Source of the DNA: Symbiodinium microadriaticum | Taxonomy: Eukaryota > Sar > Dinophyceae > Suessiales > Symbiodiniaceae | DNA length: 64,000 nt | Assembly: GCA_001939145.1 (NCBI GenBank) | Contig: LSRX01000080.1 | Location: 1,072,948-1,136,947, forward strand | Direction of reading: 5' to 3' | Shown here: in pieces, positions 34,259 to 44,799 of the stretch | Numbering within the stretch: the first letter of the stretch is position 1 | How the letters are laid out: each line of letters begins with the position of its first letter | The notes under the pieces: generated by a model | The model's database searches: none | What the model was told of the DNA's origin: nothing | The model's input: the letters and a program-made list of their open reading frames with translations, nothing else | Position numbers and translations under genes: made by a program

Positions 34259-35719
34259 CTAGACCTCCTTCAGAAGATCCTGTACAGCAAGACTGTCACC
34301 ACCAAACTGGGCCAAACCCCAGGTCACTATAGATCCGTCGGTGCGAAAGGCTGCAAAAGCGCAGCTAGAGGCTTGGATGTGCAGCACATTCGTCAGCTGC
34401 TCCTGCACAGCAATACTGTTGCCACCGCGGTTAGCACTGCCCCAGCTCACGACAGAACCATCACCAAGAATGGCGGCAAACGCGCCGTTTGCGGTGGCTT
34501 GGATTTGCTGCACGTTCTTCAGCTGATCCTTCACATCCCTACAGTCGCCGCCAAAGCCAGCCTGACCCCAGGTCACGACAGATCCATCTTCGAGAATGGC
34601 AGCAAAAGCGGAGTCATTGGCTTGGATCTGTTGCACAGTCTTCAGCTGATGGTACACAGTGCTGTTGTCACCTCCGAACTCAGCATAACCCCAGGTCACG
34701 ACGGATCCATCACCAAGAATGGCAGCAAAAGTACACAAAGCGGCTTGGATTTGTTGCACATTCTTCAGCTGATCCTGTACAGCAGAGCTGTCACCGCCAA
34801 AGTCAGCATCACCCCAGGTCACGACAGATCCATCATCAAGAACGGCAGCAAAAGCACACAAAGAGGCTTGGATCTGCTGCACACTCTTCAGTTGATCCTG
34901 CACAGCAGTACTGTCACCACCATCGCTAGCAGCACCCCAGGTTACGACAGATCCATCGCCAAGAATGGCAGCGAAAGCGCTGCGAGAGGCTTGGATCTGC
35001 TGCACATTCGTTAGCCTATTCTGAACAGAGCTGCTGTCCCCACCATGACGGGCAGAACCCCAGGCCACAACAGACCCGTTACCAAGAACGGCAGCAAAAG
35101 CACCCTTGGTGGATTGGATCTGCTGAACATGCTTCAGCTGACCCTGAATGGCACTGCTGTCACCACCACACCCAGCATGACCCCAGGTCACCACGGATCC
35201 GTCCTCAATAATGGCAGCAAAAGCACCGTCACAAGCTTGAATCTGCCGCACATTCTTCAGTTGATCCTGCACAGCACTGCTATCACCTCCATGGCGATAA
35301 TCACCCCAGGTTACGACAGATCTGTCACCCACAATGGCAGCAAAAGCGCCGGACATGCAGGCCTGGATCTGTTGCACATCCTTCAGCTGGTCCTGCACAT
35401 CAGTACTGTCGCCACCATAACGCACATCACCCCAAGTTGCAGCTGATCCATCAGAAAGAACCGCAGCAAAAGCGGCGTGAGTGGCACATGCCTGAACTCG
35501 GCTTATGTGCAGGGTCAGTTGGTCACCGGTCTGCACATTTGCTTCCTGTATCGGCGCACATACATCTAGGACGTTTCCAGATGAATCCACAAGCCGTCCA
35601 CGTCCAACTCCAAGCGCAATCTGCGCCCGGCGTTTGAATGTGCCCACTGTATCGTCCAAGCTGGCTTTCACTGTAGCAGTCTTGCCGCTGAGCAGTCCCA
35701 CTTCCAGAGTATCCAACAT
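34259..35719 (-). CDS. Ubiquitin-like + RCC1-type repeat protein, paralogue 2 (486 aa)
   Basis: Intact intronless frame with the same layout as the gene at 19333-20793. A ubiquitin-like N-terminus begins MLDTLEVGLLSGKTATVKAS and includes ALGVGRGRLVDSSG; ten 41-aa RCC1-type repeats then run from about residue 83 to the stop. Repeat-by-repeat features are shared with the other copy: repeat 9 of both ends in VLHIQAS, repeat 10 of both has GSIV(S/T)WG and stops shortly after QDLLKE/QDQLEN. The two genes therefore descend from one ten-repeat ancestor and did not expand independently. Both lie on the minus strand about 13.5 kb apart with only repeats between them. The start at 35719 is the first ATG and matches the paralogue. 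Dinoflagellate mRNAs are normally trans-spliced, but no spliced-leader relic is visible upstream. Function is unknown; a protein-binding or ubiquitin-pathway role is only inferred. Confidence 0.88.
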   Translation of the reverse strand: MLDTLEVGLLSGKTATVKASLDDTVGTFKRRAQIALGVGRGRLVDSSGNVLDVCAPIQEANVQTGDQLTLHISRVQACATHAAFAAVLSDGSAATWGDVRYGGDSTDVQDQLKDVQQIQACMSGAFAAIVGDRSVVTWGDYRHGGDSSAVQDQLKNVRQIQACDGAFAAIIEDGSVVTWGHAGCGGDSSAIQGQLKHVQQIQSTKGAFAAVLGNGSVVAWGSARHGGDSSSVQNRLTNVQQIQASRSAFAAILGDGSVVTWGAASDGGDSTAVQDQLKSVQQIQASLCAFAAVLDDGSVVTWGDADFGGDSSAVQDQLKNVQQIQAALCTFAAILGDGSVVTWGYAEFGGDNSTVYHQLKTVQQIQANDSAFAAILEDGSVVTWGQAGFGGDCRDVKDQLKNVQQIQATANGAFAAILGDGSVVSWGSANRGGNSIAVQEQLTNVLHIQASSCAFAAFRTDGSIVTWGLAQFGGDSLAVQDLLKEV

Positions 35720-36029
35720 GCCGAGTATCAGGCAAACCCTATGTACTGTACACCCTCAACTCCAAACCTTAATCCTAAACCCTGAATGCTTTGGCTTTGA
35801 GGTCTGCAGGAGCGGGGCGTGGATTCAGAGGATTAGGCTTTCGGGGGGGTACTATTGTGCAAGGTCGGACGTGCAAAATGCTATCCCCAAGCCCTATATA
35901 TCCCAGTTCCAGACAAGCAAGTGTAGGGTGTCCCGAAGAACATTGTACATACCATTCGCGTCTTAGATTTTTTAGTGTTTTTGGGGGCTGAAGTGTGAAA
36001 GCTTTCCCAGGGTATTTGCTGTGCTGTAG

Positions 36030-36125
36030 AAGGCTTTCGGGTTTAGGGTTTAGGGGGGTTTGGGGTTTAGGGTTTACGGGGGTTTGGGGGTTAAGGGTTT
36101 ATAGGGTTCCTAAACCCTAAACGCT
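36030..36125. repeat. TTTAGGG tract ending in CCTAAA
   Basis: G-rich units with long G runs (GGGGGGTTTGGGG), then TAGGGTTCCTAAACCCTAAA: a second, imperfect head-to-head junction near 36105. Confidence 0.65.
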
Positions 36126-36728
36126 ATTTGGAGCCTGAGGGTAAGGGCTTTGGGATGCACTGTGGTTCGGGCTATGTCTTTGCGCCTGAGAGGATATGCC
36201 AGGTGCGGAGGTTCGAAACTTCCCACGAAGCACCGCAACCCTCGGAAACAGCGACTCAGTCGCATATCGGTGCCTGGACATGAATCTCTCTGAGGCGTTT
36301 ATGCAGTTTCTGGTGTTCTCTATACCAATTCATAAGAACTAAAGCAACATCAGCTCCAATTTCTAATTCGAGCATGAACTCTTAAACTGACCCGAAAAAG
36401 TCCAGGCTAGTCCCTTGGCGCAGCTCGCGAGGACGGATGTCCCCAGTGTAGCGCTTCCCTTCACTTCGAACCAACACTACATCCCAAACCCAAAAGCCCA
36501 AGCCCCAAGAGAAGAGTGCAAGGTGGAGGGAGCCGTACCTGAGCCAGGCAAAACCTGCTTCTGTGTCATGGCTCAAGGTTTAGGGTTAATAGGGTTTAGG
36601 TTGGATTGCTGGATACTGCCGCCAGTCAGTAACAGTTGTGTAATATTCATAGTATGCATATTTGAAAGCCCTTAACAGTCGCCCTATTATACACTGTTAC
36701 TGCATGGGGGCAGTACCCAAGGCTTACA

Positions 36729-36816
36729 TGTAACCGAAAAGACCTACCTTTTTAAGGAACTATATAAAAAAAATCATAATAAGGAACCATAAAAAAAGTA
36801 GGTCTATTCGGTTACA
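36729..36816. repeat. Foldback element G (related to L)
   Basis: Strong inverted arms: TGTAACCGAAAAGACCTACC and GGTCTATTCGGTTACA. The AT-rich core AATCATAATAAGGAACC is also the core of family L. Confidence 0.8.
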
Positions 36817-36917
36817 GGTAGGGTTTAGGATGACAAATCCGAGGGCGCCGCCCCGCCCAGCTTCTTTACATCGTACTGGAGCGCGGCAATGTCGATGGTT
36901 TTGCTGAGCCCCTGCGA

Positions 36918-37044
36918 AGAAGACCATCCCCATGTAGGGTTCCTTTTAGGGGGAACTGTAAGAGTTCTATTTTGTATAAGGATTAGAAGACCATCCCCCT
37001 TTAGGGTTCCTTTAGGGGGACTATAAGGGTTCTATATAAGGATT
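36918..37044. repeat. Tandem duplication, 67 + 60 bp
   Basis: Two adjacent copies (36918-36984, 36985-37044) start AGAAGACCATCCCC, contain TAGGGTTCCTTT and end GTATAAGGATT/ATATAAGGATT. A third partial unit with GTAGGGTTCCTTTACGGG follows. Confidence 0.75.
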
Positions 37045-37792
37045 TGGAGGTGTAGGGTTCCTTTACGGGTTTATATTTGGGGTTTACGCTTAACTTTGTT
37101 GATCCAAAGGGGCTCCACCATGCCACAAAGGCTTCCTTGAGGTTTTGGATACGGGTTGCTTAAGGGTTTCAGGGGTCCTTACAGGGAAAAAACCCCAGTT
37201 CGGAGTTGCAAAGGTTTGCTTCAATTCAAGGGCTGTAGGACTTTTCACGTACGGCTAGAAGCAACGTTAATATTTACGGACGAGAAGGGGGCACATACCG
37301 ACCCCTCATATTATGCGGGCTTCTAAACAGGCCCTCGAGACAGTATCATACTACACCAGTAACACGGCATTGAGGGCAGTATAGCTACAGACGTGACAGT
37401 GAAGGGCACACGTGTGCTATCTGCACGCGAAATCCTGACAAACATTGATACGAATGTCACTGGCCGGATCTACGAAGCAAAACATCACACGCCAGGAGTT
37501 GCAACTTTCTCAGTCCGTCTTCCGGCTGAACCATTATCTCTTCGTCTCCTTTTGCAACACATGGACATTGGGACGGGGCGCAGCGTCGGTGGCCGGCACT
37601 CGGTTTTCGGGTTCTTGCCACTCGAGTTCAGGTTCATGTTTCTGCGACTTCGGGTTGTTGATATCAGGTTGAAAGCATAGAATAACGAAAAAAAGCGACG
37701 GCACCAAACTAACGCCGTGAACTTGCACCCAGCTTATAGGGCTCACAGGCCTGCGCCCTGACAGAAACTTAGGAATCGTAATTAGCAAATTT

Positions 37793-37887
37793 TACCCATG
37801 GGCTCCAGTGTAGTTCCTTTTTGGGATTGCCATATAGGATCCTAAATATGAGCCCACAAAAAGGAACTACCCAGGAGCCTATGGGTA
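37793..37887. repeat. MITE-like foldback, family A
   Basis: Arms TACCCATGGGCTCC and GGAGCCTATGGGTA with shared GTAGTTCCTTTTTGGG and its complement inside. Confidence 0.8.
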
Positions 37888-37899
37888 TCGTAACCCTGG

Positions 37900-37936
37900 A
37901 GTTGCTAAACCCTAAACCCTAAACTCTAAAGTTGCT
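37900..37936. repeat. Telomeric insert between 7-bp direct repeats
   Basis: AGTTGCT at 37900-37906 and 37930-37936 flank 23 bp of AAACCCT units, 13 bp after a family A element. Confidence 0.6.
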
Positions 37937-38202
37937 TAATCTGCGCCTTCAAGCTCAGCAGACCCTCGACAAACCTGAGAGCAAATTGGTGAAAGGAGGG
38001 TTGAGGGTTTAGGGTTTAGGGTATAGGTTTTTAACCTTTATTTATCCATGATATGGCCCATTAAAGAGTAGGGATCCCCATTCAGGGTCCCTCCTTTTGC
38101 CTTTTGATGAGGGCACGGCACAGGGATCTGCTGAGGTTCGGTACTGTAGACATCTTCACAATTAGGATAGGATCTTGGGCTATCAAACGAAGAATCCGAA
38201 GG

Positions 38203-38278
38203 TGTGTGTGTGTGTGTGCGTATGTATACATATATATATATAGTTATATATATATATACACATACATATATACATATC
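38203..38278. repeat. GT and TA microsatellite
   Basis: (GT)n followed by interrupted (TA)n. Confidence 0.8.
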
Positions 38279-38713
38279 AAACACCTAACTGAAAACCTAA
38301 CACCAGTAAGAAAGAGGGTTCAAAGGCTCTGCGCCTTAACGACCTATGGACGCTGACGGCTTCAAGTCTAAGGACATCAGGGCTTCGGGGGTCTGCGACT
38401 TCCCACTCCTGTGTTGCAACGGAAGGAGGCAACAGAAGTGACAGAAGTGGAATTTCTAGGCGCCCAACAAGAGAATGCTGCCACCGTGGAACGATCTCTT
38501 TCTGAAAATTCTGGCTGTGTTACGTTTTGAGGGTTTGGTGGTATAGCCGTTGGGTCTTTTTCGGGGCTTGCCTTGCACGACTCGTCCGTAGAAGCCAGCC
38601 TACCGCCTGACATCCCAAAACCCCAAAACCTCAAACATATAGTCGGCTCTTAGCTTTGCCATGGCTTCCTACCGACTCGAGACAGCTTCCTCTGTGCAGA
38701 ACAGCAGAAGGAA

Positions 38714-38851
38714 TTAAATTCTCGAGGTCGGGTATAATTGTGTGGCGAAAGCATCCCCAGTGTATCCCGCATCTAGCTATAACTTATAACTTATAACTTA
38801 TAACTTATAAATGAGGAACCCTTGCAGAATCCTATGAGGGCCCCTGCATTA
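38714..38851. repeat. MITE-like element, family D, with heptamer tandem repeat
   Basis: Right part ATGAGGAACCCTTGCAGAAT to GGGCCCCTGCATTA is family D. The centre carries about five copies of the 7-mer TATAACT at about 38778-38810. The left end is uncertain. Confidence 0.5.
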
Positions 38852-39032
38852 GCACTCGTCTTTCACGACCAAGGACGACACAAAAGCCAGGTCCGTGAAT
38901 CCCAGACTAGGTTCCCCGGTAACCCATCATAATTGAAGTACTTGTTTCAAAAATTTTCATATCTTGATAAGACCCTAAATAAACCCTAAACCCTAAACCG
39001 TTATCCTTTTCTCACAGTTTCAAGGAGACCCA

Positions 39033-39112
39033 ACATACGAAGTGCAAACGGGTCAGAAGGCTACTTCGAAGTGGGGAGCAGCGTGGAGACCTCGAGGTTC
39101 GGGCGTTAGGGG
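39033..39112. repeat. 80-bp exact duplicate, copy 1
   Basis: Identical to 40074-40153. Starts ACATACGAAGTGCAAACGGG and ends CGGGCGTTAGGGG. Confidence 0.9.
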
Positions 39113-39116
39113 ATCT

Positions 39117-39295
39117 TCTAGGGGTTTAGGGTTTAGGGGTTTAGGGATTTACAGGGGTTTATAAGGGTTTATAGGGGTTTAGGGTTTTTTCACTCCCACT
39201 TAGCTTGGACAAGCCCGCATTGCAGGGATTGTTATAGGGGTTTACGGGTTTAGGGTTTAGGGCCTTTTTGGGGCTTAAGGGTTTAGGGGTTCCGT
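39117..39295. repeat. Degenerate TTTAGGG/GGGGTTTA tracts
   Basis: GGGGTTTATAAGGGTTTATA-type variants surrounding the dispersed repeat at 39186-39227. Confidence 0.6.
39186..39227. repeat. Dispersed repeat, copy 1
   Basis: TTTTTCACTCCCACTTAGCT then AAGCCCGCATTGCAGGG. Related to 60589-60630 and, more distantly, 44077-44118. Confidence 0.55.
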
Positions 39296-39755
39296 GTGGG
39301 CGTTTCCGTGGGCTGAAGCTACCGTAATCACCTCCGTTGTGTTCTGCATTGGGTAGTGTATCTCTCCGAGCCAAACAAGTACAAGACAATAACTTTGGTT
39401 GGCGGCTCCAGGCAGGGTGCTGTGCATCCTTTATAAATGGAATGCGGATTTGGTGTACACCAGAGTACATTTATCTAGATAGGGAATGAGGAGACGCTAC
39501 TATTCGTTATTCAACCTGCCACTAGATTGGGCCCTCATGGGAATCCTCAGAGGAAGCCGTTGTTCAACCCTTACGCAGCACTTGTCGGCTTATTGCAACC
39601 GTTTCCTTCACGAACTCCGACCCATTGAGCAGGCTACCACAGGGACCTGAAGATCAATAGCTCTTTGGGGTTTAGGGTTTAGGGTCTAAGGGTTTAAGGG
39701 TTTGGGGGTTTGGGGATACATTGCAATATACTCAGATTTAGGGAACCCTAGGGAA

Positions 39756-39923
39756 TACGGTTAATGATATAAACCCTGCATTACCCATCATAAGGAGTAT
39801 ACCATAATTCCCATGGTATAGGGTCCTTGAGGTAATGCAGGATTCCTAAACCCTAAACCCTAATTCCTAGACCCTAAACCCTAAATCCTAATTCCTAAAC
39901 CCTTATTTATATCATCAACAGTA
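39756..39923. repeat. MITE-like foldback, family C, with telomere-like insert
   Basis: Left TACGGTTAATGATATAAA, right TATATCATCAACAGTA. The right arm is split after GGTAATGCAGGATT by about 63 bp of CCCTAAA-like sequence containing a repeated TTCCTA motif. Confidence 0.82.
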
Positions 39924-40072
39924 GTATTAGTACGTAGTCAGGCTTCTCAAATATTGCGACCAGGCGGCTCCTCAAGAGATACAGATCCCGTTTCGTCTTT
40001 GTCTAAGAGCTTGAAAATATTCCTGAGGCATGCTGCATCGGGGTCTACAGTATAGGGTTTAGGGTTGGGGGA

Positions 40073-40153
40073 NACATACGAAGTGCAAACGGGTCAGAAG
40101 GCTACTTCGAAGTGGGGAGCAGCGTGGAGACCTCGAGGTTCGGGCGTTAGGGG
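40073..40153. repeat. N plus 80-bp exact duplicate, copy 2
   Basis: The N at 40073 is directly followed by the duplicate of 39033-39112. The sequence then diverges into a long G run. Confidence 0.9.
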
Positions 40154-40976
40154 GGGGGGGCGGGGGGCATGGCAAGCGCAAAGGAATACAACCAAGTCAC
40201 ACCAGCTCCTAGCCAATGTGCCAGATAGAGGAGTACTATATAGAACCTAAATAAGTATAAAAGGGTTTTGTGTTACATTGTCTAAAGTACGGCCTACCAG
40301 GGGATAGCATTATCAGTCATTCGACACCAATCGAGGAGCCAAAGAACAAACGAGAGCCTGTAAAATAAGCGTAGTCACCGGTAGGGTTCATCAGTATGGC
40401 CGGAATTTGATTCGCTTATTAGCTCTAAGATGCCGGCAGCCCGAAGGGCTAAACCCTAACGACTACGATGGTGGTGACAACGATCACGATGCAGGAACAG
40501 CCAGACTTCAGGAGGACCAAGGCTCTCTTTGGGTCCTTACAACGAGGGTCTTCTTTAGGTTTAGGGCTTAGGGTTTAGGGAAAGTTTAGGGTGTAGGTTT
40601 TAGGGTTTAGGGATAGGGTCTTTGCTAGGGCCCTTTAGCTTGTCAGAATCCCTTTTCCTACCACCTTCACGTTCCCTTGGAAGGAATGTGGGTGAGCTGA
40701 AGTTCCAACCCCCAAAAAAACCAAGCATCCCAGCTCCGGGAGACTAACACATCTTCGTGCGTCTGAAGTTCCAAGCACCGCTGGTGCTTATATGGAGGTG
40801 AGACCTTGGCAGCTTAGTAATATGTAAATATGTAGGCTGCTAGCTTAGGCGTGCGGAGCTAGGAATGGGATCAAACGCGCCAAAGAACTCGTAATCTGTC
40901 TTCAGGATGGCTTATAATAGTGTCTACAGAGTATAGTAAGCCTTTATGTTTGTGAGGTACTACAGTAAACCCCTAA

Positions 40977-41062
40977 AAGTTGGAAACCGGATGAAGGACA
41001 ATTAGTGCCGGGTTTCTTCATACATTCCTCTTAAGGAATGAGGCCTGTTGAGTTTCCAACTT
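40977..41062. repeat. Foldback element
   Basis: Perfect 11-bp arms AAGTTGGAAAC and GTTTCCAACTT, with inner GAGGAATG/CATTCCTC-type pairing. Confidence 0.55.
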
Positions 41063-41202
41063 ACTTTCTGCCTTATACAGTATGAGGTCCTTAGGCTTCA
41101 GTTCGAAAGGAGAAGGATGGCAGGTTTAGGGGCTGAAGGCTTTTAGGGAAGGACGTAGAGCCTGGGGCTTGGGGAAGGGATTAAAGGTCAAGGTGGAGGG
41201 CA

Positions 41203-41242
41203 TATTTACATATATATTTATACATATATATATATACACATA

Positions 41243-41280
<38 letters not shown>
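41203..41280. repeat. TA microsatellite
   Basis: (TA)n with CACA and CA interruptions, about 75 bp. Confidence 0.85.
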
Positions 41281-41460
41281 GGTTCAAGGGCTCAGGTATT
41301 TTTTCAACCCTGAAAATGACAAAGCTTTCCAGAAGCCTCACAGAAGCCTTACAGAACCGTCATAGAGCTGATGTGAAACTCGACCGCAGCACCTTAGGCA
41401 CAACTCCCCCCAGCTAACCAAAGGAACACATCACTTAAACCTCTACATTGGTGTGTTCGA

Positions 41461-41515
41461 CCCTAAACCCTAAACCCTAAATAAGCCCTAAACCCTAAAC
41501 CCTGAACCCTACACC
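41461..41515. repeat. CCCTAAA array
   Basis: Three perfect units, ATAAGC, then more CCCTAAA units. Confidence 0.7.
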
Positions 41516-41720
41516 CACGGGTCAGGTTGCGAAACTGGCCCGTGCTAGACTTGGCAGCCCCTGCGTGCTCGGGCCAGAGAAGAGGCCCAGACGCGTTTGA
41601 TGGTTTGGAGTTAAGAGTTTAGGGGTTTAGGGCTTGGAGTTAAGAGTTTAGGGGTTTGGGTGGTTTAGGGTTTAGGGGTGTAGGGTTTGATGGTTTGGAG
41701 TTAAGAGTGTGGGGGTTTGG

Positions 41721-41762
41721 GGTTTCGACTCACACACTTGCACTCAGCAGGCCTGGCGGGTT
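41721..41762. repeat. Dispersed repeat, about 40 bp, copy 1
   Basis: GGTTTCGACTCACACACTTG then CAGCAGGCCTGGCGGGTTT; second copy at 42577-42616. Confidence 0.6.
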
Positions 41763-42353
41763 TGGGAGTTTAGGGTTAAGAGTTTGGGAGTGCTTCGAGC
41801 CCAGCAGGGAAAAGAGAGATAAACAAAGCACAGAAACAAAGCAGCATGGAGGCCGTTCACCAAGATGCTCACTGTCGTTGAGGGCGAAATCATGCTGTGA
41901 ACATTGGTGCATGAGATCTGTTGCCATGTTCGAAGATCCCGAAACCCCTGGTTTTCTGTTGTTTGGGAGTTGGGCAATGAAGCTGGGCATGTCCCTTCAT
42001 CCCAGACAACCTTCCTGAATAACCTTCCTGTTTAATGAAGGACTGTGATGTGGCAGTAATTATCAGGAGCCCTAGAAAGGTACATCTTGCTAGGTTCAGG
42101 TACGGCTCAGTGCAATCAAAGGCCGGGGCTGTCTTCCTTACAGAAGCCACTCCCTCTGTGAACCTTCTTTGGGGATGAAGGGCTTGTGGGAAGTACTGTT
42201 ATGAGGATTAGGATGGTTTCAATGCCGCCCAACCAGAGTGGTGCTCAAGCAGGGCGCAGTAAACCGTAAACGCATTAGCCCCAAAAAACCCTGAGAAGTC
42301 TGACGCTTTGAACCCGGAACTTCCTAAGTGGCGGAAGAACATCTCGACCTCAA

Positions 42354-42437
42354 CCCTTAAACCCTAAAAACCGAAACCCCTAAACCCTTAAACCCTAAAA
42401 ACCGAAACCCCTAAACCCCTAAACCCTAAACCCTGAG
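42354..42437. repeat. 31-bp tandem duplication with CCCTAAA tract
   Basis: Two exact adjacent 31-bp copies (42354-42384, 42385-42415), each starting CCCTTAAACCCTAAAAACCG, followed by CCCTAAA units. Confidence 0.7.
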
Positions 42438-42576
42438 CGCAGGACAGGTAGGCTTGCATGCTTGGGTTTTCCAGCAACTCTTCGAGCTCCTCTTAGGTCT
42501 CCGAGGTGTCACCGTCACTAAATGCCCTGAATCTGAATACAACAGGGTGTTGGTGCATGTTGTAGTATAGGTTTAG

Positions 42577-42616
42577 GGTTTCGACTCACACACTCGCACA
42601 CGCAGGCATGGCAGGT
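42577..42616. repeat. Dispersed repeat, about 40 bp, copy 2
   Basis: GGTTTCGACTCACACACTCG then CGCAGGCATGGCAGGTT; both copies follow degenerate telomeric tracts. Confidence 0.6.
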
Positions 42617-42627
42617 TCCATCCCTAG

Positions 42628-42690
42628 GTTTGGGGTTTAGGGGTTTAGGGTTTAGGGGTTTAGGGTTTAGGGTTTAGGGTTATAGCCTAA
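42628..42690. repeat. TTTAGGG array
   Basis: Alternating TTTAGGG and TTTAGGGG units, ending TAGGGTTATAG. Confidence 0.7.
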
Positions 42691-43630
42691 TAACGTTGGG
42701 GAACCCAAAGGAATGATACTCGTAATACCCTGAGACCCAACGCATACAAACAGTGCCTACTTTGAGCTAATTGGAGTCCAAGGGTAAGAAGACTCCACAA
42801 AAGGGTATTAGTTGCTAGCTTTTTCCTTCACTTCACCAAACAAACCTATATTTCTAAACCCAGCGAAATCATAATCTCGGGACCCTGAACACTAAACGTA
42901 AAGCCCTGAAGCCCTGAACCCCTCAGCAAACTATCGGCACCAACCCTTCTTTGAGCAGTCTGCCGGTTCAGTTGCTTGAACAGGGTTACAGGGTTGTGGG
43001 TTCAGGGAACCATGTGCACAGGATTTCGGGTTTAGGGCTTAGAAGCTTCGGATGACACCCTTCAAACTCTCTGCAGGCCGTTACAACGACACCAAGCAAA
43101 ATTTTCGTGACATTGAAAGAGCCAAGAACTCTTGACCACCAACACATTCGACCGAAACCCAAAAGCCTTTTCCCGAAATCATTTAGCCCTAAGCCCTAGA
43201 CGCTAAACAGCGACTGCGGAACTTCGGGATACCATCGAAGGCATATAGCAGCTTCCAGGGTATAGAATTTGGGATTTCTTCGGCTTACGGTTCAGGTTTT
43301 TCAGGGATTCAGGGTTTACGGTTCGGGGTTTAGGGAGCTTTTTTTTGTAAAAAAAATCTTGACATCGTCCAGTCCCAAACACAAAAAACAGACCGGATCC
43401 TATACGTCAACAACCGAGTACGCCAAGGAAGCGCGGAAAGGATCCCACCTAGCCCCCGAAATGCAAAATTTGTTGGATTCGACGTATTTTCGGGATCCAG
43501 CAGCGCACCTAAACAGAACCATAAAGTTGGGATATCCCATACCCATACTTCCCTCTCGAAGTAAGCCAATAAGGAAGGGATCTCTCACCCAAAAACCTTA
43601 CGTTTGGGTGGGGATCCTGCAATATGAAAC

Positions 43631-43708
43631 CCTAGGGTACCTAAATAGTAGGTTACTGGGGTACATAATATATGGTTGGTAACCCACTATTTAGGTAACT
43701 GGAGCCCT
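43631..43708. repeat. Foldback element
   Basis: GGTACCTAAATAGTAGGTTA and TAACCCACTATTTAGGTAAC are nearly perfect inverted arms around an AT-rich loop. Confidence 0.75.
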
Positions 43709-44360
43709 CGGGAAAAGTGATAAGGAAAATGAAGCTGCGTCTAGGGAAGTTAGAACAGTTCCCTTCCCTCGAACCTTTATCATGAAAGCATCCGAGTTTC
43801 AGCACCCCCCCCTTTTAAGCTGAAGTTTTCCTCCATACACCCTCAATCCTTTCGCTCTCTCTCTCTCTCTCTCTCTCCCTCCCAGGCACTCGATACGTCA
43901 ATACCATAAATCCTAAACCCTTTTTGACCCAAACCCTAAACCCTATGTCTACCCACGTCTGCATAAACCCAGAGCGGTCCTCGAACTCGATCGCTCCAGA
44001 CCCGTCTGTGTCGAGCTCGTCAAAAACGGTTCGGAACCTCGCAGTCCCGAAGCGAGCATGTCTAATGGGTTTAGGGTTTTTTTCCCACCCGCTTCGCTGA
44101 CTAGGTCGCACTGCAGGGAAAGCCCGGGTTTAGGGTTTTCCAGTAGGAGGAGGGGGGGTCAAGTGGTCGGCCCAGGCCAAAATACCATGGCTTGAACTGG
44201 GAACTGTTACGACGACGTGTTCCCCTTCCCCCTGTGACATGCTCTTTTTTTTGATATGCTCATGTCACTATAGGTTTCGTACAGGGAAACCCCTTAAACA
44301 ATCCATCACTGGTTTCGGAGGCTTCGGATTCATTAACTTAGGGTTTTAGGTTTACCGGCA

Positions 44361-44446
44361 TACCTGGACCCCCTAACTACCCTTGACAGGGATCCTTTAG
44401 TGATCGTTTATTCCTCATTTAGAGGTAGTTGGGGGGGGTCTAGGTA
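44361..44446. repeat. MITE-like foldback, family J
   Basis: TACCTGGACCCCCTAACTAC at the left, GGTAGTTGGGGGGGGTCTAG then GTA at the right. Core TTATTCCTCATTTAGA is shared with 63791-63886. Confidence 0.75.
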
Positions 44447-44739
44447 GGGCTTTGGAAACGAGGTTTGCAGTTTGGGGGTTGGGATTGAGCGGGTAGGTTC
44501 CAAAAACAAAACTCGCGCCTAGCGCCAAAGCCCGGGAATTCAACCCCCCCAAATCTTAAGCCCCTAACACCTGAAGCTGAACCCCACAACCCTCATGAAA
44601 CGCATTAAAGAAACCTTTTTTTGCCACAGGTCTGGGGTACAAGCCTAAGCCCTGACCCCTAAACCTTTTAAGGCCCGGACTCTTTCATGAGCGTGTCCTT
44701 CTCACGCAGCATTTCAACGACCATTTGTTCTGCGCAGCG

Positions 44740-44790
44740 GATATGTGTATATGTATATGCATATACATATGCATATGTATATGCATATGT
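44740..44790. repeat. ATATGC/ATATGT microsatellite
   Basis: Self-complementary hexamers such as GCATATACATATGCATATGT form a perfect-looking cruciform. Confidence 0.75.
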
Positions 44791-44799
44791 CTTGGTGAA

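Larger units (their letters stand above)
40160..43630. other. No supported gene; repeats
   Basis: Telomeric tracts at 40556-40617, 41461 and 41610-41720, TA microsatellite, 40-bp dispersed repeat pair and a foldback at 40977. Confidence 0.5.

Noticed and set aside
36567..36578. Partial spliced-leader-like end (TGGCTCAAG)
   Set aside because: Only nine bases match the 3' end of the dinoflagellate spliced leader; compatible with chance and no gene follows.
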